A stretch of 64,000 nucleotides of DNA, taken from Saccharicrinis aurantiacus. Its GTDB lineage: Bacteria > Bacteroidota > Bacteroidia > Bacteroidales > Marinilabiliaceae. The notes beneath the pieces are model-generated. The model was not told where the DNA came from, did not search any database, and was given only the letters and a program-made list of their open reading frames with translations. Location of the stretch: assembly GCF_001660705.2 (NCBI RefSeq), contig NZ_LYBV02000001.1:124001-188000 (forward strand), read 5' to 3'. The position numbers and the translations under genes were made by a program. Positions 44,576 through 52,629 of the stretch are shown here, in pieces; the stretch's first letter is position 1; each line of letters opens with the position of its first letter.

Positions 44576-45331
44576 TCACAATAATATTTTTTCAAATGAT
44601 ACTTCCATTAGAAAGGAGTTGATATTTGTATTTTTATTGATGCCGATAAATTGATAAGTGCATGCAGCCTCCTTTATTTGTGTATAATTAATTCGTACTT
44701 CCTGTTCACAAGCTACCTCATGCATGTAGTTAATTGATACATTGGTTACTTTGTTGTTAATATGCCAATCGCGGGGTAGGCAGTCGAGTACCCAATCTAA
44801 ATAGCGAATGCTGTTTAGGTGGTTGTTCATATCTAAATCATTGTATCTTACCTTTCTTATGCATTCGTCTTTTAAGGAAAGTTTGGTGGGTTTTATTCGT
44901 TCTGTTGATACTTCACTTAAACCTTCTCCAAAAACATAAGGAATTGTAGCAAGTATCTTTGAAGGGTCTTGTAAAACTCGGCTTTCTAAATCGGCTATAA
45001 TCCAATCAGAACTACCTTTTGCACAAACAGTATCGTTTAAAATTACTTCAAAGTCTCTCCGTGCAAAAAGTCGGTTGGCGCTTACAGTCCATGTTCTTAA
45101 GGTAACTTTATCGTTCCATTTAGGATATTTATTTACATTGATGTGTAATCGGCTTAGAGCCCAGAATGAATTGTGATTTTCCTTTAGGTGGAAGAATCCA
45201 AACTGTAACTCTTCAGCATGAAGCCAAGCCACTTCCTGGAAGAAGGCAAAAATTCGGCTGATTCTTATGTTTTGATTTATATCAACATCGTAGGTGCTTA
45301 CTTCAAATTCTTTTGTATATATATTGCTCAT
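44576..45331 (-). CDS. Acyl-ACP thioesterase (FatA/FatB-like)
   Basis: 251-aa double hot-dog protein that hydrolyses acyl-ACP to free fatty acid. The N-terminal half has KEFEVSTYDVDINQNIRI and AWLHAEELQFG; the C-terminal half has YNDLDMNNHLNSIRYLDW, the DxNxHxN motif with the catalytic Asn-His pair of the FatA family. It sits between menD (170 bp downstream) and a LysR-type gene (68 bp upstream, same strand). Hydrolysis of DHNA-CoA in menaquinone synthesis is an alternative suggested only by the neighbour menDB. Confidence 0.8.
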   Translation of the reverse strand: MSNIYTKEFEVSTYDVDINQNIRISRIFAFFQEVAWLHAEELQFGFFHLKENHNSFWALSRLHINVNKYPKWNDKVTLRTWTVSANRLFARRDFEVILNDTVCAKGSSDWIIADLESRVLQDPSKILATIPYVFGEGLSEVSTERIKPTKLSLKDECIRKVRYNDLDMNNHLNSIRYLDWVLDCLPRDWHINNKVTNVSINYMHEVACEQEVRINYTQIKEAACTYQFIGINKNTNINSFLMEVSFEKILL

Positions 45332-45399
45332 TGGTATCTTTTCGGGGTTTTTAAAGGTGTTAAGTCAAATTACATATATTTAGTTTGTTCTTCTATAAT

Positions 45400-46227
45400 T
45401 TATTTTGAATAGTGTTCAATTATTTGTTTTACTGCAGGGTTATTTAAACTGTCTTTAGCATAAGATAATCCAATTTCTCTGTAATATTTTGGTCCATTAT
45501 AAGGTTTTACAACAAATCCTTTAGCACCTTCTATTAAATATTCGGGGAGAAAAGAAATCCCTAAACCAGCCATCAGCATGGTTAATACATCCGTTTTTGT
45601 GGCGCAATTTGCTACAGTATTCCATTTGTCTCCAGTTGTATTTAAAATAGATAGGCTTTGTTGGTGTGCTTCGCAAGGAGGACAATGAATAAAAGGTTGA
45701 TTCTTCAAGTCAATTAAATCAATAATGTCTTTTTCTGCTAATGGGTGATTTTCGGGGATGCACAATACGTAATTTTCTTTCCAAAGAGGTAAAAAGTGAT
45801 GAGACTCAAACTTCCATTCTCTAACTAAAATATTAAGTTCGCATTCTTGCGCCATTGGTCTTAAGTCCCATTCAATATTATTTATTTCATTCGATAATAT
45901 ATTAAAGAAACTTCGTTTGTAGTGTTGAGAAATACTATCAGCAATACCAACAACTACTTTTTGTTTTAAAGATCCCTCTCTAAATATTTCAGGAATTGAC
46001 TGTAATTCACCAATAATGCGTTTGGCAATAGGGTATAAGTAATGTGCATCCTCTTTTAATTCAACCCCACGTTTGTGTCTATTAAAAAGAGGTTTACCAA
46101 TCAGCTCTTCCAATTGTTTTATTCCGTTGGAAATATTAGGTTGAGAAACAAAGCACTTCTCTGCTGCGCGTGATAGGTTTTTTTCTTCGTAAACAGCTAC
46201 GAAAAAACGGAGTAGTCTTTCATCCAT
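45400..46227 (-). CDS. LysR-family transcriptional regulator
   Basis: 275 aa: N-terminal winged helix (about 1-60, FVAVYEEKNLSRAAEKCFVSQPNISNGIKQLEE) followed by a periplasmic-binding-like effector domain (about 88-270). It is slightly short for the family because the linker is compact. It is divergently transcribed from the SDR gene across 167 bp, the classic arrangement in which the LysR protein controls the neighbour. It may also drive the thioesterase gene 68 bp downstream. The effector cannot be predicted. Confidence 0.9.
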   Translation of the reverse strand: MDERLLRFFVAVYEEKNLSRAAEKCFVSQPNISNGIKQLEELIGKPLFNRHKRGVELKEDAHYLYPIAKRIIGELQSIPEIFREGSLKQKVVVGIADSISQHYKRSFFNILSNEINNIEWDLRPMAQECELNILVREWKFESHHFLPLWKENYVLCIPENHPLAEKDIIDLIDLKNQPFIHCPPCEAHQQSLSILNTTGDKWNTVANCATKTDVLTMLMAGLGISFLPEYLIEGAKGFVVKPYNGPKYYREIGLSYAKDSLNNPAVKQIIEHYSK

Positions 46228-46285
46228 AATTATAACTTATAATAGCTATATAAAAATAGTATTTTGAGCGGGTAAAGTTAAGCTA

Positions 46286-46293
46286 TACCTTTG
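46286..46293 (+). promoter_or_regulatory. -7 promoter element of the SDR gene
   Basis: TACCTTTG, exact TAnnTTTG match, about 100 bp before the SDR ATG, inside the divergent LysR-SDR gap where an operator is expected. Confidence 0.5.
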
Positions 46294-46394
46294 TAATATA
46301 ATAATTCATATAAAAATGGATTGCTTATACATTGCTAATAATAAAGAGTTGGGGATGTATGTGGAAGTTAAAGTGGTTTTAAAAATATATCATT

Positions 46395-47123
46395 ATGAAA
46401 ACTAATAATAAATTAATTGTTATTACAGGAGCAAGTTCTGGAATTGGGGCTGCTACAGCTCAGTTGTTCTCAAAAGAAGGATATTCTCTTTTACTATTAG
46501 CACGAAGAGTTGAAAAGTTAGAAGCTCTTTCTTTACCCAATACCATTTGTAAAAAGGTGGATGTTACTGATATTGCTGCTGTAAAAGATGCTGTTGCAGA
46601 TGCTGAAAAAAAGTATGGTACAGCGGAAGCGATTGTTAACAATGCGGGAGTTATGTTGTTAGGGGATTTAACAACACAAGATCCACAAGAGTGGAAAAGA
46701 ATGTTTGATGTAAATATTATAGGAGTTCTTAATGGTATGCAGGCTGTTTTACCGCAGATGAAAGCGCGTAAAGGTGGAACTATTATAAATGTTAGTTCAA
46801 TTGCTGGGCGAAAAACTTTTCCGAATCATGCCGCATATACAGGTACTAAATTTGGAGTTCATGCTATAACTGAGAATGCAAGAGAAGAAGCAGCTCCATT
46901 TAATGTACGTATGGTTACCATTGCTCCAGGAGCTGTTGAAACCGAGTTGTTATCGCACACTACTTCTGACGAAATTAAAGCTGGTTATAATGTTTGGAAA
47001 GAAGAAATGGGTGGGGTTTTAAAACCTGAAGATATTGCGAATGCAATATGGTATGCTTTTAATCAACCTCAAGGTGTAAATGTGCGCGAAATTGTATTAG
47101 CAGCAACAAAGCAAGAGTCGTAA
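46395..47123 (+). CDS. Short-chain dehydrogenase/reductase, NADP type
   Basis: 242-aa classical SDR: TGASSGIGAA (cofactor loop), LARRVEK with basic residues favouring NADP, KVDVTD, NNAGVM, the catalytic Ser in NVSSIAG and the YTGTK tetrad Tyr-Lys, then IAPGAVET. It is closest to the YdfG/serine-dehydrogenase-like group in pattern (VMLLGDLTTQDPQEWKRMFDVNI). It is divergent from LysR and 93 bp upstream of an aldo/keto reductase gene, so the two reductases may act together on carbonyl compounds. Confidence 0.88.
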   Translation: MKTNNKLIVITGASSGIGAATAQLFSKEGYSLLLLARRVEKLEALSLPNTICKKVDVTDIAAVKDAVADAEKKYGTAEAIVNNAGVMLLGDLTTQDPQEWKRMFDVNIIGVLNGMQAVLPQMKARKGGTIINVSSIAGRKTFPNHAAYTGTKFGVHAITENAREEAAPFNVRMVTIAPGAVETELLSHTTSDEIKAGYNVWKEEMGGVLKPEDIANAIWYAFNQPQGVNVREIVLAATKQES

Positions 47124-47216
47124 AATATGCTGATAGAAGTATTGCTATCTTTCTTGTATTTTTTGTTAAATATGTAAGAAAGGTGCTACCTTGCTTTCTG
47201 AATAAATAAGAATACT

Positions 47217-48167
47217 ATGAAGACTTTAGAATTTACGAATGGCGATATGCCTATTTTGGGTTTGGGTACATGGAAATCGGCACCCGGTGATGTATACAAT
47301 GCAGTAAAGGAAGCGCTTAAGTTAGGATATAGACATATTGATTGCGCAGCTGTTTACGGAAACGAATCAGAAGTAGGTAAGGCAATTTCAGAATCAATTA
47401 GTGAGGGAGTTGTAACAAGGGAAGAGTTGTGGGTGACTTCTAAATTATGGAATAATATGCACGGGAAGAGTAATGTTGTTACTGCCATAAAGCAAACATT
47501 GTCTGATCTTCAATTAGATTATCTTGATTTATACTTAATTCATTGGCCGGTACCATTCAAAAAGGAGGTGCCAGCAGCCTCTAAACCTGAAGATTTTGTT
47601 TCGTTAGCGGATCAACCAATTGCGGATACTTGGTTGGGTATGGAAGAGGCGTATGCTTTGGGTTTGAGTAAGAATATTGGAGTGAGTAATTTTAGTATTA
47701 AAAAATTAAAAGACCTGATAAGTAACTGCAAAATAAAACCATGTTTAAATCAGGTTGAGCTTCACCCGTATTTTCAACAAGATGATTTGGTGGATTATTG
47801 CCAAAGTGCAGATGTGCATGTTATGGCTTATTCTCCATTGGGATCTTCAGATCGACCACAAGGTTTAAAAACAGCAGATGAACCTGTTTTATTAGAGGAT
47901 ATAAAACTAACGGAGCTGGCAAAAGAAAAGGGTGTTTCTATTGCTCAGTTGATTTTAGCGTGGGCAATGCAAAGGTCTATTTCAGTTATACCAAAATCAG
48001 TTAATCCTGCCCGATTAAAACAGAATTTAGATTCTGTTGATTTATCATTGACAGAACACGAAATGGCTCAAGTTAAAGCTGTAAACAAAAACAGAAGGTA
48101 TGTGAACGGGAGTTTCTTTGCGATAGAAGGTAGTCCTGTTACTCTTGAAAATCTGTGGGACTTATAA
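47217..48167 (+). CDS. Aldo/keto reductase
   Basis: 316-aa NADPH-dependent (beta/alpha)8 reductase. It has GLGTWKSAPGDV, YRHIDCAAVYGNESEVG (catalytic Asp and Tyr), WVTSKLWN (catalytic Lys), LYLIHWP (catalytic His), IGVSNFSIKKL and the cofactor-binding IPKSVNPARLKQN, with a C-terminal substrate loop ending SPVTLENLWDL. It resembles eukaryotic aldose-reductase-like AKR1-type enzymes in length. Likely co-transcribed with the SDR, it ends at a hairpin shared with the convergent TetR gene. Confidence 0.92.
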   Translation: MKTLEFTNGDMPILGLGTWKSAPGDVYNAVKEALKLGYRHIDCAAVYGNESEVGKAISESISEGVVTREELWVTSKLWNNMHGKSNVVTAIKQTLSDLQLDYLDLYLIHWPVPFKKEVPAASKPEDFVSLADQPIADTWLGMEEAYALGLSKNIGVSNFSIKKLKDLISNCKIKPCLNQVELHPYFQQDDLVDYCQSADVHVMAYSPLGSSDRPQGLKTADEPVLLEDIKLTELAKEKGVSIAQLILAWAMQRSISVIPKSVNPARLKQNLDSVDLSLTEHEMAQVKAVNKNRRYVNGSFFAIEGSPVTLENLWDL

Positions 48168-48180
48168 AATATTAAGTTAT

Positions 48181-48213
48181 GGAAATCCAATTACTTGGAT
48201 TTCCTATTTTTTT
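48181..48213. terminator. Terminator between the aldo/keto reductase and TetR genes
   Basis: A perfect 10-bp stem GGAAATCCAA / TTGGATTTCC with a TTAC loop and a following T run on the plus strand. The TetR stop codon (48204-48206) lies at the base of the stem. Confidence 0.85.
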
Positions 48214-48779
48214 ATTCCATTCCAACTTAATTCAAAAGCTTCCTCTATCGTCTGATCCGAAATAGTGTAGGTGCCTAAGAAGTGTTCGGCAGCAATTTCT
48301 CTTATAAAGCCAAGCATTGAGTAAAATAATAAAGCAGCGTCAATATTAGATTTCACTTCGCCTTCCTTTTGGCCTTCTTTTAATAGGTTGATAATAGGTT
48401 TTTTTAAGTCGTGTGCAATTCTGCGTTGTTCCTCACTAATGTACGGAGAGCGGTAATACTGTTCAAGAAAAACGCTTTCTTTATGGAATTCAATTCTGTG
48501 GTTAAAATAGTTAATCCAAATACCTTTTATTTTATTTTTAAAAGGAGCAGTTTTATCAAAGTTAGCTAAAAACCGAGAGGCTGCATTCTCTTGTAGTTCA
48601 AGATAAAGAGCGTTAATTAGTAATTCTTTCGATTCAAAATAAATATAGAGAGTACCTGTAGCCAATTTAGCTTGTTTGGCTATTTTACTCATTGTTAACC
48701 CTCCAAATCCTTCTTTTTCAACAAGAAACATAACTGCATTATATATTGCAATCGTCTTATTTTTATCTTTAACTCTCAT
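48204..48779 (-). CDS. TetR-family transcriptional regulator
   Basis: 191 aa: N-terminal helix-turn-helix (about 8-55, AVMFLVEKEGFGGLTMSKIAKQAKLATGTLYIYFESKELLI) and a C-terminal helical ligand-binding domain (about 80-191) of the AcrR type. It is convergent with the aldo/keto reductase gene. Its upstream neighbour on the same strand is a lipoprotein gene 172 bp away. The target and ligand are unknown; TetR proteins of this size often control efflux or lipid genes. Confidence 0.9.
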   Translation of the reverse strand: MRVKDKNKTIAIYNAVMFLVEKEGFGGLTMSKIAKQAKLATGTLYIYFESKELLINALYLELQENAASRFLANFDKTAPFKNKIKGIWINYFNHRIEFHKESVFLEQYYRSPYISEEQRRIAHDLKKPIINLLKEGQKEGEVKSNIDAALLFYSMLGFIREIAAEHFLGTYTISDQTIEEAFELSWNGIKK

Positions 48780-48951
48780 ATTTCAAAAAAAATGTACTCT
48801 AGATAATATATTCTTTTGCTATCGATTAACGTAAAAGGGTTAAATAAGGTTTCATTAGCATGATAGATGAACAATAAAATTTGGTGAATCAATAAAATTA
48901 TACCATTAAATAAATTCATCAAAAATTTAATGCACTGCTTTTTAGATGATA

Positions 48952-49593
48952 TTATCTTATAAAAGTTCTAGATAATTCATGTTCACCTTTTGTTAAATAG
49001 TAGTTTATCCAAATTAACTCAGAATCGTCTTTAGGTAATATCATAAAGAAATATGTATCAAAAGAAACGGGGATATCATTAAAAATTACAAGTCCATCTT
49101 TATTGGTATTCAATATTTCTATAGAATTCTGTCGGATGTTTTGAGATGTCATCGAATTATTTTCCCATAACATGTTAGCAATTTTACTTGTTATTAGGGC
49201 AACTTCAGTGTTTTCCATAGGAGTAACGGAGTTGTTGTCTGTTTCTTCTTGAAATAAGGATAGTTCAAGTGATCCAATGTTACTTAATGGATCCAATACT
49301 ATGTTTTTATTGGTAATGGTAAGTTTATTTATTTGCTTTGAATCTTGGAATAATTTACCCTTATTTTCAATTTGTGCATATATGGCAAAGCTTTCTTTTT
49401 TGATGGTATTAATATCAATTGATAAGTTTGAAGAACTTACTTTTTCTTCATTAATAAATAATTCAGCATTCTGACCTATTACATTAATGCTAATGTTTTG
49501 TTTATTAGGTGAATTGTAAGTAATCTCAGAACTGTCGTTTTTGCATGATGTTAAAAACAAACAACTTAATAATAGATAATTTAATGTTTTCAT
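48952..49593 (-). CDS. Predicted lipoprotein, function unknown
   Basis: 213 aa with a lipoprotein signal (LFLTSC, Cys at about 17) followed by KNDS, close to the K-(D/E) surface-export pattern. The body is rich in Asn/Ser/Ile and predicted beta-strand (EITYNSPNKQNISINVIG, IYAQIENKG). No family is recognised. It is flanked on both sides by the similar sequence TTATACCATT(A/C)AA (48898 and 49728). A TATATTTG promoter element lies 98 bp upstream. Confidence 0.6.
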   Translation of the reverse strand: MKTLNYLLLSCLFLTSCKNDSSEITYNSPNKQNISINVIGQNAELFINEEKVSSSNLSIDINTIKKESFAIYAQIENKGKLFQDSKQINKLTITNKNIVLDPLSNIGSLELSLFQEETDNNSVTPMENTEVALITSKIANMLWENNSMTSQNIRQNSIEILNTNKDGLVIFNDIPVSFDTYFFMILPKDDSELIWINYYLTKGEHELSRTFIR

Positions 49594-49690
49594 AGTTGGT
49601 TTAAAAATCAGAACCTTTCTTACTATAGCAATGTCAGCTTGTTAGTGTGGTAGGGTTCTGAAGTGTATTTGCAATGTCTAATATCGGGTG

Positions 49691-49698
49691 CAAATATA
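49691..49698 (-). promoter_or_regulatory. -7 promoter element of the lipoprotein gene
   Basis: Minus-strand TATATTTG (49698-49691), exact TAnnTTTG match, 98 bp before the ATG at 49593. Confidence 0.45.
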
Positions 49699-49716
49699 TG
49701 AAAACAATTATTATCA

Positions 49717-49754
49717 TATACACTAAATTATACCATTCAATAATTTAGTGTATA
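49717..49754. terminator. AT-rich hairpin after the DUF4251 gene
   Basis: A perfect 14-bp stem TATACACTAAATTA / TAATTTAGTGTATA with a 10-nt loop, 33 bp after the DUF4251 stop. There is no T tract, so termination is uncertain; it might be a repeat-derived palindrome. Confidence 0.45.
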
Positions 49755-49786
49755 GTAAGAGCTTGTTATTGTTGAACTAGAGGAGT

Positions 49787-50311
49787 TTATTTTTCTTCTT
49801 CTGGTGTATATTCTTCTATATTTCCATTGTAAGAAATTTGTTGTAAGTGGTCGGATCCAACAGATAGGCTGGCAGACCCACCTCCAAACATATCAAGAAT
49901 ACACCTGTAATTTTTGCCATCATCTTTAATTTCAAAGATTAAAGTTACCTTCATTTTCTTTTCGTTTATTTCTATGCTTTTTTCAATCATTTCTGATTCA
50001 AAACGGATGCCACCTCTTTCGCCTGGAGTTGCAGAAAAAGCTCGACCAAAATACGGCATTTCTGCATGAGCAGAATCATTAGATATGCGCAGAAAATTAG
50101 GGTTTGTAGTTAAATCAACGTTTCGGTACCCGGTAGGAAATGCTCTATCTGCAATAAATTCTAACTTTTTATTTGAAATTAAATCTTGTAGTTTTTCAAA
50201 TTCTTCTAATTTTTCAAGCTGGCGTTTTTCCTTTTTACTTAATTTATCTTGAGCAGTAATAGTTGAAATACTTACCATCAGTACTAAAAGTAATCCTAAA
50301 ATCTTATTCAT
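49787..50311 (-). CDS. DUF4251 secreted protein
   Basis: 174 aa with a signal peptide (about 1-20, ending ITAQ), a Lys/Glu-rich helix (KLSKKEKRQLEKLEEFEKLQDLI), then a beta domain with FIADRAFPTGYRNVDL and FEIKDDGKNYRCILDMFGGGSASLSV, the characteristic DUF4251 features. The family is confined to Bacteroidota and its function is unknown; it is often periplasmic. Promoter TATATTTG at 50367-50360 overlaps the divergent ABC-F promoter region. Confidence 0.8.
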   Translation of the reverse strand: MNKILGLLLVLMVSISTITAQDKLSKKEKRQLEKLEEFEKLQDLISNKKLEFIADRAFPTGYRNVDLTTNPNFLRISNDSAHAEMPYFGRAFSATPGERGGIRFESEMIEKSIEINEKKMKVTLIFEIKDDGKNYRCILDMFGGGSASLSVGSDHLQQISYNGNIEEYTPEEEK

Positions 50312-50334
50312 AACAATAAATTAAATGGTTATAC

Positions 50335-50342
50335 TACTTTTG
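50335..50342 (+). promoter_or_regulatory. -7 promoter element of the ABC-F gene
   Basis: TACTTTTG, exact TAnnTTTG match, about 120 bp before the ATG at 50464, facing away from the DUF4251 promoter 25 bp to its right. Confidence 0.5.
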
Positions 50343-50359
50343 TAAAGCAAATTCAATAC

Positions 50360-50367
50360 CAAATATA
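50360..50367 (-). promoter_or_regulatory. -7 promoter element of the DUF4251 gene
   Basis: Minus-strand TATATTTG (50367-50360), 49 bp before the ATG at 50311. It overlaps the region transcribed from the plus-strand ABC-F promoter, so the two promoters probably interfere. Confidence 0.45.
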
Positions 50368-50463
50368 ATTTTTGAAATATTGATAGCTATTACAATATAG
50401 TAATAATAAGGAAAAAGGTAATTTAAAACGTATCCGTTTGAGGTACAATTTAGTATAGTTAAG

Positions 50464-52332
50464 ATGAATTATTTATCGGTTGAAGACCTAACGCAGCACT
50501 GGGGAGAGATTAAGTTATTTGATAATCTAACGTTTGGTATCTCGGAGGGACAGAAAGTTGGATTGATTGCAAGAAACGGAGAGGGTAAAACAACTTTGCT
50601 CAATATTTTAGGTAAAGTTAAGCCTGCAGAAACAGGTTCGGTTGTTTATCGTAAAGGAATTTCTTTAGGATACCTGTCACAAGATCCGGTTTTGAATAAC
50701 GATAATACAGTAATCGAAGAGATTTTTGCTTCAGAGAATCCTCAGGTAATTGCAATTAAGGCTTATGAAAATGCGCTTGCAAATGAAGATCATGAAGCTT
50801 TAGGGGATTTAATTGAGCAACTTGATAAATTAGGTGCTTGGGATTTTGAAGCACGTATTAAGCAAATTCTATCTCAACTTAAAATTACGCGTTTTGAACA
50901 AAAAATTAGTCAGCTAAGCGGAGGGCAAAAGAAACGTGTTGCTATGGCTAATATTTTAATTAACGAACCTGATTTTTTAATATTGGATGAGCCAACAAAT
51001 CACCTTGATTTGGAGATGATAGAATGGTTAGAGGAGTACTTGAAACGTTCAAAGGCTACTTTAATAATGGTTACGCATGATAGGTATTTTTTGGATCGTG
51101 TTTGTAACGAAATTCTTGAGATGGCGGATAGAACACTCTATCCGTATAAGGGTAATTATGCCTATTTTCTCGAAAAAAGAGAAGAGCGTATTGCTACAAC
51201 AGCACAGCAAGTTGAAAAAGCAAAGAATCTCTTAAAGAAAGAACAAGATTGGATGAATCGTCAACCACAGGCTCGTGGTACAAAAGCGAAATATAGAATT
51301 GATGCTTTTCATGATTTAAAAAAGAAAGCCAATAGCGGAACAACAGAGAAGTCTATTAATCTGAATATAAAATCAGCTAGGTTAGGTAAAAAAATTATTG
51401 AGTGTTTTGATATAAATAAGAGTTTTGATGACTTAGCTATACTAAAGGATTTCAGTTACAAATTTGCCCAAGGTGAAAAATTGGGTATTATTGGAAAAAA
51501 TGGTACGGGTAAATCAACCTTCTTAAATACCATTACAGGCGCTTTGCCTCCGGATTCAGGAACCATTGAAACAGGTGAAACTGTTGTGGTTGGTTACTAT
51601 CATCAGAATGGAATGAAGATAGATGAGTCGAAAAAAGTAATTGATGTAATTGCTGAAATTTCGGAGAATATTACATTAGGTTCTGGAGATTCAATGGGCC
51701 CAGCTCAGTTTTTGCGTTACTTTTTATTTGGAAACGAAATGCACCATGTGCAGGTTGATAAATTGAGTGGAGGCGAGAAGAAACGATTGTACTTGATGAC
51801 TGTATTGATGAAGAATCCAAATTTTCTGATTCTTGATGAGCCTACCAATGATTTAGATATTTTCACCTTAAATCTGTTAGAAGAATACCTTCAAGCTTTT
51901 AAAGGTTGCGTTATAATTGTTTCGCACGATAGGTATTTTATGGATAAAATTGTAGATCATCTTTTTGTTTTTGAAGGGCAAGGAGAGATTAAAGATTTCC
52001 CAGGAAATTATTCAATTTATCATGATTTTAAAGTAAACGAAGAAAAGGAAAAGCGCAAACAAGAGCGAGCAGTAAAAGAACCTGCAAAACCAAAAACTGA
52101 AGTAAAAGAAAAGCCTCGGAAATTATCTTTTAAAGAGAAGAAGGAAATGGAAGAGATTGAAGCTAATTTGGAAGCGTTATCTGCGGAAAAAGAAGAGATT
52201 GAAAACGGTTTGAATTCGGGTACGTTGGATAACGAAACGCTTACTGAAAAATCAAAGCGCTTAAATGAAATTATGGCAGAGCTGGACGAAAAAGAAATGC
52301 GTTGGTTAGAGTTGAGTGAAATTGGCAGCTAA
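50464..52332 (+). CDS. ABC-F family ATPase (Uup-like)
   Basis: 622 aa with two ABC domains and no TM segments. The first Walker A is GLIARNGEGKTTLL with LSGGQKKRVAMA and LILDEPTNHLDL; the second is GIIGKNGTGKSTFL with LSGGEKKRLYLM and LILDEPTNDLDI. The interdomain linker (about 235-300) is basic and helical (the P-site tRNA interaction motif). A C-terminal Lys/Glu-rich coiled coil (about 530-622) is typical of Uup-like members. ABC-F proteins act on the ribosome, relieving stalling or giving antibiotic resistance. It is not a transporter subunit. The next downstream feature is the pheA operon promoter. Confidence 0.93.
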   Translation: MNYLSVEDLTQHWGEIKLFDNLTFGISEGQKVGLIARNGEGKTTLLNILGKVKPAETGSVVYRKGISLGYLSQDPVLNNDNTVIEEIFASENPQVIAIKAYENALANEDHEALGDLIEQLDKLGAWDFEARIKQILSQLKITRFEQKISQLSGGQKKRVAMANILINEPDFLILDEPTNHLDLEMIEWLEEYLKRSKATLIMVTHDRYFLDRVCNEILEMADRTLYPYKGNYAYFLEKREERIATTAQQVEKAKNLLKKEQDWMNRQPQARGTKAKYRIDAFHDLKKKANSGTTEKSINLNIKSARLGKKIIECFDINKSFDDLAILKDFSYKFAQGEKLGIIGKNGTGKSTFLNTITGALPPDSGTIETGETVVVGYYHQNGMKIDESKKVIDVIAEISENITLGSGDSMGPAQFLRYFLFGNEMHHVQVDKLSGGEKKRLYLMTVLMKNPNFLILDEPTNDLDIFTLNLLEEYLQAFKGCVIIVSHDRYFMDKIVDHLFVFEGQGEIKDFPGNYSIYHDFKVNEEKEKRKQERAVKEPAKPKTEVKEKPRKLSFKEKKEMEEIEANLEALSAEKEEIENGLNSGTLDNETLTEKSKRLNEIMAELDEKEMRWLELSEIGS

Positions 52333-52424
52333 CAGTTTATTACGTATAGGAAGTTTCAAATGACAAATTTCATTAAAATTCGGTAAATTTTAATCAATTT
52401 ATTTTTACCGCTAAAAATAATTAT

Positions 52425-52432
52425 TACTTTTG
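52425..52432 (+). promoter_or_regulatory. -7 promoter element of the pheA operon
   Basis: TACTTTTG, exact TAnnTTTG match. Transcription would start near 52439, about 26 nt before the leader peptide ATG and about 190 nt before pheA. Confidence 0.6.
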
Positions 52433-52464
52433 TCAGCGTTACAATTAAAACAAGAGATTTAGTG

Positions 52465-52542
52465 ATGACCCACATTGCATATTTTTATAGCTTTTATTTT
52501 TACTTTTTTGGTTTCTGTAATCCAAAAGAGGTGGGTATATAA
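52465..52542 (+). CDS. Phe/Tyr leader peptide of the pheA attenuator
   Basis: A 25-codon ORF starting ATG 52465 and ending TAA 52540-52542. Residues 6-17 read YFYSFYFYFFGF; the whole peptide has six Phe and four Tyr codons. The downstream operon makes exactly these two amino acids. Stalling at these codons when charged Phe- or Tyr-tRNA is scarce would leave GGTGGG (52530-52535), at the end of the ORF, free to pair with CCCACC (52574-52579) and block the terminator. A further pairing, ACCCAC (52468-52473) with GTGGGT (52531-52536), gives the alternative state. The ORF is short but its composition and placement are highly unlikely by chance. Confidence 0.85.
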   Translation: MTHIAYFYSFYFYFFGFCNPKEVGI

Positions 52543-52602
52543 TATATAATTACTAACAAGAAATTATAAAAGTCCCACCATAACAGGTGGGACTTTTTTT
52601 TT
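52468..52602 (+). promoter_or_regulatory. Phe/Tyr transcription attenuator (segments 1 to 4)
   Basis: Four mutually exclusive segments. Segment 1 is ACCCAC (52468-52473), segment 2 GGTGGGT (52530-52536), segment 3 GTCCCACC (52572-52579) and segment 4 GGTGGGAC (52586-52593). Pairing 1:2 or a ribosome at the leader stop allows 3:4, the terminator. A ribosome stalled on the Phe/Tyr codons allows 2:3, the antiterminator. The layout matches classical amino-acid attenuators of proteobacteria. Confidence 0.8.
52568..52602 (+). terminator. Attenuator terminator before pheA
   Basis: A perfect stem AAAGTCCCACC / GGTGGGACTTT with a 6-nt loop followed by a run of nine T residues, ending 28 bp before the pheA ATG. 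It would end transcription before pheA unless the antiterminator forms. Confidence 0.9.
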
Positions 52603-52629
52603 ACGTCAATATTAAACGAAGAAATAGGA

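Noticed and set aside
46316-46405. 29-codon ORF overlapping the SDR start
   Set aside because: No recognisable sequence, weak context and a frame expected by chance in AT-rich DNA; noted only because it lies between the promoter and the SDR gene.
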